Source: Streptomyces sp. NBC_00708 (GTDB lineage: Bacteria > Actinomycetota > Actinomycetes > Streptomycetales > Streptomycetaceae). Taken from it: a DNA stretch of 64,000 nucleotides. Positions within the stretch are counted from its first letter, which is position 1; each line of letters starts with the position of its first letter. Shown here in pieces: positions 27,428 to 33,919 of this stretch. The DNA lies in contig CP108997.1 of the NCBI GenBank assembly GCA_036226585.1, positions 3,162,001 to 3,226,000 of the forward strand, read 5' to 3'. The position numbers and the translations under genes were made by a program. The notes under the pieces were generated by a model that ran no database searches, was not told the DNA's origin, and was given only the letters and a program-made list of their open reading frames with translations.

Positions 27428-28551
27428 GAGATTCCTCCGGCGCCCGGGACGTTGGCGCTCTCGCCCACAAGTGCCTGTTCCCAGAAGGCGGCGCAGAACC
27501 TGGCAAGCGGCCCACGTGCATTGCCGCCGGGCGGTTCGCCCATGTTCTGCTCGGCCGACAGGCCTCTCTCCCAGGGGACTTCACCTGCCAGCGGAAGATC
27601 CATGGCCTGGGCCACCCATTGCTCGTCGAGCCCGGGTGCGTACGGACCCCGCGCCACCACGCGCAGGTCGTCGAGCACCATCCCGGCCATCGACGCCACT
27701 CGCTTCGCCGCCGCGACCCCGCGCAGTTCCCCGGGGACGACCACAAGCCCCAAGTCGAGCTGGGCAAGGGCTTCGGCAACCGCTTCGTCCACTCGGCGCG
27801 GCAGATCGACCACCACCACCCCACCGAGCCTGCGCGCTGCGGCCATCACCGCCCGCATGGCAGGCGGCGGGATGACCACCCAGTCGTCACGGCCCCAGCT
27901 GAGAACCCGCAGTCCATGCAGCGCGGGCAGCGATTCCTCCAGCGCACCTCCACCGACACGCCCCTTGGAATGGGCGAAATCAGGCCACCGCATCCCCTCG
28001 GCTCGCTCGCCACCGAGCAGCACGTCGATGCCGCCGCCCAACGGATCCCCGTCGATGAGCATCGTCCGCTGTCCGGCCCTCGCCGCGGTCACCGCGAGAG
28101 CACAGGCCAGCGTGGACGCTCCCGCACCGCCCCGGCCCCCGATCACCCCCAATGTGAGCGCGGGCCGGCCGACACCCTCCGCCGCATTGGCGATCTGGTC
28201 GACGAGCCAGGTCTCCGAGTCGGGAAGCCGGATCACGTACTCGGCGCCGATTTCGACGGCCCGGCGCCAGACGTCGGGTGTCTCCTGGTCCCTGCCCACG
28301 ACCATGACGCCACGCCTGCGCGCCGCCCCGCGGCACCGTGCGGCCGCGTCATCACCGACAAGGACCACGGGCGCCTGCTCCCAGCCCCCTCGGAGGTCGG
28401 GAAGCGTGTGATGAACTTCCGGCTCCGCGCCGGCCGCCGCGCACAGCCTCAGCAGATCGTCGAGCAGGTCCACGTCCTCGGTCACGATCAGCGGTCCGCC
28501 CCGTCGCGCGCCGACTGTCTTCGATCGATCCAGCGCACTGGATTCAGCCAT
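27424..28551 (-). CDS. CpaE/Ssd-like MinD-family protein with degenerate P-loop
   Basis: The 375-residue product has an N-terminal receiver-like region (about 1-130) and a MinD-like domain (about 133-330). The deviant Walker A is GGRGGAGAST (138-147), which lacks both lysines found in KGGxGK[ST], so ATPase activity is doubtful. Actinobacterial relatives (septum site-determining protein Ssd, e.g. M. tuberculosis) are encoded next to tad genes and I recall similar loss there. GGAG 5 nt before the ATG at 28551 fixes the start. First gene of the tad operon. Confidence 0.83.
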   Translation of the reverse strand: MAESSALDRSKTVGARRGGPLIVTEDVDLLDDLLRLCAAAGAEPEVHHTLPDLRGGWEQAPVVLVGDDAAARCRGAARRRGVMVVGRDQETPDVWRRAVEIGAEYVIRLPDSETWLVDQIANAAEGVGRPALTLGVIGGRGGAGASTLACALAVTAARAGQRTMLIDGDPLGGGIDVLLGGERAEGMRWPDFAHSKGRVGGGALEESLPALHGLRVLSWGRDDWVVIPPPAMRAVMAAARRLGGVVVVDLPRRVDEAVAEALAQLDLGLVVVPGELRGVAAAKRVASMAGMVLDDLRVVARGPYAPGLDEQWVAQAMDLPLAGEVPWERGLSAEQNMGEPPGGNARGPLARFCAAFWEQALVGESANVPGAGGIS

Positions 28552-28699
28552 ACTCTCCACCCCCTCCATCACTCGCCCTCGCCGTGGTTCACGGCGGTCT
28601 CGGAGCTCATCCGAGAACGGCGATTCCGGTACCCGTGGACTTCACGGGTGGAATCACGGTGCGGCGCTTCCGGAAATCATGTGGATCTTGCTCAAAAAC

Positions 28700-28726
28700 C
28701 GTGGACAACTCGGCGGTTGTGAATAA
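28700..28726. promoter_or_regulatory. Two DnaA-box-like sequences
   Basis: On the minus strand TTGTCCACG (28700-28708) matches the Streptomyces DnaA box TTGTCCACA except the last base, and TTATTCACA (28718-28726) fits the general TTATNCACA. Both face the same way with starts 18 bp apart, in an AT-richer patch. Binding is inferred from sequence only. Confidence 0.4.
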
Positions 28727-28843
28727 CTCCGTAGCTCATACCGGTGACTTCCCGGTGCGACTCTTTCGCTACGCAGCGTCACGGTGCAGGCTGAGTGTGA
28801 ATCGGGTGCAGGCACGACCCGACATGGAGCAGAAGGAGGAGAA

Positions 28844-28957
28844 ATGGTCGATTCCGCGCGACAAACCGCGTCCGGACATGCGACGACCCCCGCCGGGGGG
28901 GAGAGCGGGGGTCGTCCCCACGGCCGACTCGGGGGGGGAGGAGCCGGACCGGGTTAG
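28844..28957 (+). CDS. Possible 37-residue small protein or leader peptide
   Basis: AAGGAGG (28833-28839) lies 4 nt before an ATG that opens 37 codons ending in TAG; the product would start MVDSARQTASGHATT and end in a Gly-rich run. A 12-bp-arm hairpin (28882-28916) lies inside the frame. The strong Shine-Dalgarno is the main support; codon use and conservation were not tested. It is upstream of and in line with the HAD phosphatase gene, so a regulatory leader is possible. No function is recognised. Confidence 0.3.
   Translation: MVDSARQTASGHATTPAGGESGGRPHGRLGGGGAGPG
28882..28916 (+). terminator. 12-bp-arm hairpin upstream of the HAD gene
   Basis: Perfect 12-bp arms (28882-28893, 28905-28916) of GC-rich sequence close an 11-nt G-rich loop. 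It could end a short upstream transcript or act as an attenuator; no annotated gene ends just before it. Confidence 0.5.
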
Positions 28958-29063
28958 CACGGTCGCGAACGATCCGTGACTTCCATGGTGTACCCGACGC
29001 CCTTCTCAGGCAAACCCACGCGCCGGGGTTTACGCCGAATGGCGGCCCCCTATGCTCTGCCTT

Positions 29064-29891
29064 GTGGAAAACCGCTTCTTGCCGCGCACAGCCGCCTTCT
29101 TCGACCTGGACAAGACGGTCATTGCGAAGTCTTCGACACTGACCTTCAGCAAGTCCTTCTACCACGGTGGACTGATCAACCGCCGCGCCGTGCTGCGCAC
29201 CGCGTACACGCAGTTCGTGTTCCTTGCCGGGGGCGCGGACCACGACCAGATGGAGCGGATGCGCGAGTATCTTTCGGCGCTCTGCAAGGGCTGGAACGTA
29301 CAGCAGGTCAAGGAACTCGTGGCCGAGACCCTGCACGACCTGATCGACCCGATCATCTATGACGAAGCGGCGACGCTCATCGAAGAGCATCACACCGCCG
29401 GCCGCGATGTCGTGATCGTCTCGACCTCGGGTGCCGAGGTCGTCGAACCGATCGGCGAGCTGCTCGGCGCCGACCGTGTCGTCGCCACCCGCATGGTCGT
29501 CGGGGACGACGGCTGCTACACGGGCGAGGTGGAGTACTACGCGTACGGGCCCACGAAGGCGGAGGCCATCAAGGCACTCGCAGTTTCGGAGGGCTACGAC
29601 CTGGCCCGCTGCTACGCGTACAGCGATTCGGCGACCGACGTACCCATGCTGGAATCCGTCGGCCACCCGCACGCGGTCAACCCGGACCGCGCGCTGCGCC
29701 GGGAGGCGACCCTCCGAGAGTGGCCGATTCTCGCCTTCGACCGGCCCGTCCGGCTCAAGCAGCGCCTCTCCGCGCTCTCCCTGCCGCCGCGCCCCGCGCT
29801 CATGGCCGCGGCAGCGGTGAGCGCGGCCGCTCTCACCGCTGGAGTCGTCTGGTACGCCGCCCGTCGGCGAGCCACTGCGGCTTCCGCCTGA
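29064..29891 (+). CDS. HAD-superfamily phosphatase (SerB-like, IB subfamily) with C-terminal membrane helix
   Basis: The 275-residue product has motif I DLDKT (Asp14, Asp16), motif II VIVSTSGAEVV (near 121) and the final acidic motif YSDSATDVPML (near 191), so it should hydrolyse a phosphomonoester. The C-terminus has one hydrophobic helix (about 244-266) then RRR, which would anchor it to the membrane. I chose the GTG at 29064 because TATGCT (29051-29056) sits 7 nt before it; the in-frame ATG 12 nt upstream lies inside that hexamer. It diverges from the tad operon. Confidence 0.85.
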   Translation: MENRFLPRTAAFFDLDKTVIAKSSTLTFSKSFYHGGLINRRAVLRTAYTQFVFLAGGADHDQMERMREYLSALCKGWNVQQVKELVAETLHDLIDPIIYDEAATLIEEHHTAGRDVVIVSTSGAEVVEPIGELLGADRVVATRMVVGDDGCYTGEVEYYAYGPTKAEAIKALAVSEGYDLARCYAYSDSATDVPMLESVGHPHAVNPDRALRREATLREWPILAFDRPVRLKQRLSALSLPPRPALMAAAAVSAAALTAGVVWYAARRRATAASA

Positions 29892-30295
29892 CCCAGCCCA
29901 TTGGACCAACTCGTCCGTAATTGAACCCAAAAGTAAAGAAGTGCGGTCAGCACTACCGCTCTTCCAGTGCCTGGAGTACAAAGGATTCAACGGCCCGCGA
30001 GACCAGGGACATCCGCGAGGATGACCTGAATTACGCAGCAAGGCCCCACGGACCGCGCATGGAAACCCGGCACCCACGCGACGTCGACCCGTCGATTACG
30101 GGCCAGCCGCACCAGGAGCGGGCAAAGACCCCGACCTGATGGGCATATAACGAGGACGCTTGGTAACTGGGCGGACATGCCAGCGGCGGTACCGGACCGG
30201 TACCGCCGCAACCACGTTCAACGCCCGCATCACAGCCGGTCCCCCGCTTGCGACGCAGTTGCCGCGAAACGCCGGTGATGCCTGCGGGCGAGGCG
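29892..30295. other. Convergent intergenic region after the HAD gene
   Basis: These 404 bp separate the 3' ends of the HAD gene and the Fic-like gene. The first 290 bp show nothing I can name. Hairpins at 30183-30209 and 30288-30311 are listed separately. Confidence 0.5.
30183..30209. terminator. 11-bp hairpin between convergent genes
   Basis: Perfect arms (30183-30193, 30199-30209) containing GGTACC enclose a GGACC loop. It could terminate transcription from either side, although it is about 290 bp past the HAD stop. Confidence 0.5.
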
Positions 30296-30311
30296 CTATG
30301 CGGCGCCTCGC
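30288..30311 (-). terminator. 9-bp hairpin overlapping the stop of the Fic-like gene
   Basis: Arms 30288-30296 and 30303-30311 with a 6-nt loop span the TAG stop codon of the minus strand gene, so the terminator begins inside the coding sequence. Confidence 0.45.
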
Positions 30312-31120
30312 TGAAGCGCCTCACACACGGCGGTCGATTCCCGGACACCGAGTTCCGCCGAGCGTCCGCAGTGCTTGATCCAGGTAGCCATGCCGTCCGG
30401 CGTGCCCGACAGATAGCCGTCGAAGGCCGCCAAGTAGGCCGCCCGCCCCTGTTCGGCGTGCCCGACTTCGGCCGGACAGATCGACTTGGGGTCGAGCCCG
30501 CTCCCGATCAGCACGATCCGCTCCGCAGTGCGCGCCACCAGGCCGTTGTGCGAGCCGAAGGGGCGCAGGGCCAGCAGTTCCCCGTGGACGACGGCGGCGG
30601 TCACCAGGGCAGGCGCCTCACTCCCCGAGAGGATGAGCCGGGCGAGCCCGTCCAGTCGGCCCGCGACCTCGTCCGCGTCCGGCAGCAGCGCCTCGACCAG
30701 CGGTTCGTCCACCGGTTCGCCCGCGAGCCTGGGCCGCCCGACAGCGTCCTCGGGGGCAGCGCCCCCCGCGGCCACCAGGTGGAGCCGTGCGAGTACACGC
30801 AACGGCGACTGCCGCCAGATGGAAAGAAGCTGACCCGCCTCCGCCGTCAGACGGAGGGCCGACCCGACGACACGAGCCTCGTCGTCACCGCTGAAGTCGG
30901 TGCGGCGGCGCACTTCCTCGAGGTTCCAGTCGGCACCGGACAGCGCGGCCGATCCGCGGGCTCCCCGCAGAGCGGCCTCCGCGGTGACTTCGTTGCTGCG
31001 GCGCCGCATCACGCGGTGCCCGTAGACCCGGTCGACGGCCTTGCGTACGGAGTCCACCGCGTCGGTCACACCCGGCAGAGCGCTCAGAGCGACGAGCGGG
31101 TCCGAGGAAGTCGTACTCAT
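30296..31120 (-). CDS. Fic/DOC-like protein with degenerate active site
   Basis: The 274-residue product is mostly helical. RPFGSHNGLVAR (186-197) lines up with the Fic motif HxFx[DE]GNGRxxR but has Arg for the catalytic His, Ser for the acidic residue, His for the first Gly and Leu for the first Arg; Phe, Asn, Gly and the last Arg remain. RGSAALSGAD (55-64) recalls the SxxxE[GN] segment of Fic proteins without its Glu. AMPylation is therefore unlikely. Start ATG 31120 (MSTTSSDP) has TAGCCT 8 nt upstream (leaderless type). It diverges from the CooC-like gene. Confidence 0.65.
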   Translation of the reverse strand: MSTTSSDPLVALSALPGVTDAVDSVRKAVDRVYGHRVMRRRSNEVTAEAALRGARGSAALSGADWNLEEVRRRTDFSGDDEARVVGSALRLTAEAGQLLSIWRQSPLRVLARLHLVAAGGAAPEDAVGRPRLAGEPVDEPLVEALLPDADEVAGRLDGLARLILSGSEAPALVTAAVVHGELLALRPFGSHNGLVARTAERIVLIGSGLDPKSICPAEVGHAEQGRAAYLAAFDGYLSGTPDGMATWIKHCGRSAELGVRESTAVCEALQRGAA

Positions 31121-31222
31121 AGGTAGCGAGGCTACGCGCCTCACGCCCGCCCACCGGCCGGGAGTGGCCTTATTCACGAAACCAGACAACTCATAGCGAT
31201 CGATCGACTACCCTAGGTGAAC

Positions 31223-32218
31223 ATGAAGATCGCTTTCGTAGGGAAGGGCGGCAGCGGCAAGACCACGCTGTCCTCGCTCTTCATCCGCCACCTCGCTGCC
31301 AATGAAGCCCACGTCGTCGCGGTGGACGCCGACATCAACCAGCACCTCGGAGCAGCCCTCGGCCTCGACGAGGACGAAGCCGCCGCGCTGCCCGCCATGG
31401 GGGCGCAGCTGCCCCTGATCAAGGAGTATCTGCGCGGCAGCAATCCGCGCATCGCCTCGGCCGAGACGATGATCAAGACGACGCCACCGGGCGAGGGCTC
31501 ACGCCTGCTGCGCGTGTGCGAGGACAACCCGATCTTCGAGGCCTGTGCGCGCACGGTCCGGCTCGACGACGGGGACATCCGGTTGATGGCGACGGGGCCG
31601 TTCACCGAGTCGGACCTCGGTGTGGCGTGCTACCACTCCAAGGTCGGTGCGGTCGAGCTCTGCCTCAACCACCTCGTCGACGGCCCCGACGAGTATGTGG
31701 TGGTCGACATGACCGCCGGTTCGGACTCCTTCGCCTCAGGGATGTTCACCCGCTTCGACATGACGTTCCTCATCGCCGAACCGACCCGCAAGGGCGTCTC
31801 GGTCTACCGCCAGTACAAGGAGTACGCGCGGGACTTCGGTGTGGATCTGAAGGTCGTCGGAAACAAGGTTCAGGGCGAGGACGACCTGGAGTTCCTACGC
31901 GCTGAGGTGGGCGACGACCTGCTGGTCACGGTCGGCCACTCCGACTGGGTGCGGGCCATGGAGAAGGGCCGCCCCGCGCGCTTCGAGCTGCTCGAGGCCG
32001 ACAACAGGATGGCCCTGCAGTCCCTGCAGAACGCGGCGGAGGACTCGTACGAGCGGCGGGACTGGGGGCGCTACACGCGTCAAATGGTCCATTTCCACCT
32101 GAGGAACGCGGAGAGCTGGGGAAACGACAAGACCGGGGCAGACCTTGCCGCCCAGGTCGACCCGGCCTTCGTGCTGGACGAGGGCCTCCTTCGCGCCGAG
32201 GCCGCCCAGCCTGCCTGA
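31223..32218 (+). CDS. CooC/ParA-type P-loop ATPase
   Basis: The 331-residue product begins MKIAFVGKGGSGKTT with a deviant Walker A (7-15) and continues VVAVDADINQHLG (switch region), as in CooC and other SIMIBI ATPases that help insert metals or position complexes. No CO dehydrogenase or nickel enzyme gene is nearby, so the client is unknown. I chose ATG 31223; a GTG 6 nt upstream is possible. TACCCT at 31209-31214 lies 8 nt before the ATG. It diverges from the Fic-like gene across only 102 bp. Confidence 0.83.
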   Translation: MKIAFVGKGGSGKTTLSSLFIRHLAANEAHVVAVDADINQHLGAALGLDEDEAAALPAMGAQLPLIKEYLRGSNPRIASAETMIKTTPPGEGSRLLRVCEDNPIFEACARTVRLDDGDIRLMATGPFTESDLGVACYHSKVGAVELCLNHLVDGPDEYVVVDMTAGSDSFASGMFTRFDMTFLIAEPTRKGVSVYRQYKEYARDFGVDLKVVGNKVQGEDDLEFLRAEVGDDLLVTVGHSDWVRAMEKGRPARFELLEADNRMALQSLQNAAEDSYERRDWGRYTRQMVHFHLRNAESWGNDKTGADLAAQVDPAFVLDEGLLRAEAAQPA

Positions 32219-32255
32219 GCGGCCGAGGCTTCGGGCGGGCCGACCCCGGCGCGTC

Positions 32256-32311
32256 TCCGGCGCCTTGGTGAAGGCGCCGGACGGCGCCGGGCGCATCTCT
32301 GGCCCGGCGCC
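32256..32311. terminator. Two consecutive hairpins between convergent genes
   Basis: Hairpin one has 9-bp arms (32256-32264, 32273-32281) with an 8-nt loop; hairpin two has 9-bp arms (32283-32291, 32303-32311) with an 11-nt loop. They lie between the CooC-like gene and the convergent lipoprotein gene and can serve both. Confidence 0.65.
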
Positions 32312-32331
32312 CCGGTGCACGCACCAACTGC

Positions 32332-33639
32332 CTAGCGGTCGGCCGGCTTCCCCGCAGCCGCAGCCGGCGCCTTGGAGGCGGCCTCCTGGTCCCGGCCTGC
32401 CCCCTTCTTGAGGAACGTGGGCCAGCCGGCCTCGGGCTCCTGGCCGACCTTCAGCGTCCGGAGCTTCGCCAGTGTCGCCGGGTCCTGTGCGTCGAGCCAG
32501 TCCGCAAGCTGCCTGAACGAGACGCAGCGCACGTCCGCCTTGGTGCAGACCGTCGCGATCGTCTCCTCGATGGCACGCATGTACGTGCCGCCGTTCCAGG
32601 ACTCGAAGTGGTTGCCGATGATCAGCGGCGCACGGTTGCCGTCGTACGCGCGGTCGAAGGCCTGGAGCAGACCGTCACGCATCTGGTTTCCCCAGTACTT
32701 GTGCTTGTCCGGGTCTCCTTGCGTCGTCCCGGACTGGTTGAACATGAAGTTGTAGTCCATCGACAGCGTCTCGAAGGCGCGCCCGGGGACCGGGACGAGC
32801 TGCATGGAGAGATCCCAGATCCCGCTCTTCTTCTCCGGCCACACCTGGTCGTTGACGCCGCTGGAGTCGTAGCGGAACCCCATGGTGCGGGCCGCCTCCA
32901 CCATGTTCTTCCGGCCCTCCAGGCAAGGGGTGCGTCCGCCGACCAGCTCCTTGTCGTAGTCGAAGGGAAGCGGCTTCTCGGCCTTGAGGACCGGGTCATT
33001 CGTCCTCCAGCTCTTGACGAAGGACTTCGCCTGACTGATCTCGCTCTTCCATTCCTCTACGGACCAGGTCCCGACGCCACCGTCGTTGCCGCAGAAATGG
33101 CCGTTGAAGTGGGTGCCGATCTCGTTCCCGTCCTGCCAGGCGCCGCGCAGCTGAGTAAGGGTGTCCCGGATTCCCTTGGTGTCGTTGAAGCCGATGTCCG
33201 AGCTGCCGGCGTTGTGCTTGGGCGGGTCGTACCGGGTCCGCTTCCCCTCCGGGAGCAGGTACACGCCGCTGAGGAAGTACGTCATCGCGGCGTCGTACTT
33301 CTTGCCCACCTCACGGAAGTGCGAGAAGAGCCGCTGACTGTCCTCTCCCGCTCCGTCCCACGAGAACACCACGAACTGCGGGGGCTTCTGTCCCGCCGTC
33401 AGGCGTTGCACCACCGGCTGCTTGGGCTGAACACCCGTGAACGCGGTGGACCCGTCACCAATGGCTCGGAACACGGACTTGGGCGCCGCTTCCGCGGCCT
33501 TCTTCTTCTCGCCCGCGGCCCCGTTGACGGCTCCGAGACCGGAGGACTCCGATCCGGAGCCCGCCGAGCACCCGGCCGCCCCCGCGACCAGCGCAACAGC
33601 CATGACGCCCAGAGCGATCCTCTTCGTGGCGGCCATCAT
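32332..33639 (-). CDS. Secreted lipoprotein related to polysaccharide deacetylases
   Basis: The 435-residue product has a lipoprotein signal (GVMAVALVAGAAGC) and an alpha/beta barrel-like sequence with FSWDGAGED near the N-terminus of the domain (candidate NodB Asp) and EIGTHFNGH, which contains the HxxxH metal pair. This matches the carbohydrate esterase 4 deacetylase pattern, so it may act on cell-wall sugars outside the membrane. GAGGTGG about 8 nt before the first of two ATGs supports the start. The C-terminal tail is Ala/Lys-rich. The substrate is uncertain. Confidence 0.75.
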   Translation of the reverse strand: MMAATKRIALGVMAVALVAGAAGCSAGSGSESSGLGAVNGAAGEKKKAAEAAPKSVFRAIGDGSTAFTGVQPKQPVVQRLTAGQKPPQFVVFSWDGAGEDSQRLFSHFREVGKKYDAAMTYFLSGVYLLPEGKRTRYDPPKHNAGSSDIGFNDTKGIRDTLTQLRGAWQDGNEIGTHFNGHFCGNDGGVGTWSVEEWKSEISQAKSFVKSWRTNDPVLKAEKPLPFDYDKELVGGRTPCLEGRKNMVEAARTMGFRYDSSGVNDQVWPEKKSGIWDLSMQLVPVPGRAFETLSMDYNFMFNQSGTTQGDPDKHKYWGNQMRDGLLQAFDRAYDGNRAPLIIGNHFESWNGGTYMRAIEETIATVCTKADVRCVSFRQLADWLDAQDPATLAKLRTLKVGQEPEAGWPTFLKKGAGRDQEAASKAPAAAAGKPADR

Positions 33640-33919
33640 CCGCCCACCTCTTTCTCGCAGGTAGCTTGCGCCGAGTGCCGACACGGAGCCGCCAAGGTCG
33701 CACGCACTGTCGAAAGGCTGGCGCGACAGGCCGAATGAAAAGCTGCTTATTCACCGGAATGGGTGGCTGAGTGGCCCATTTGCCCTTAATCCTGGACATG
33801 ATTCTTTACTCTCCATTACTGTCTATTTACCGAGAGTTGAGATATCCCGCCGCTGCACGCCGTGACCCACGGCCGCGTCACCGAATTTCGCGACCGCGCT
33901 GCCCAGGAGGAGACGGGAA

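Larger units (their letters stand above)
28552..29063. other. 512-bp divergent intergenic region between tad operon and HAD gene
   Basis: No long reading frame here is convincing. The region should hold the tad promoter, and it includes two DnaA-box-like sites (28700-28726), a small ORF with a strong Shine-Dalgarno (28844-28957), a 12-bp-arm hairpin inside that ORF, and a -10-like TATGCT at 29051-29056 just before the HAD gene. The part around 28680-28740 is noticeably richer in A+T than its surroundings. Confidence 0.5.
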
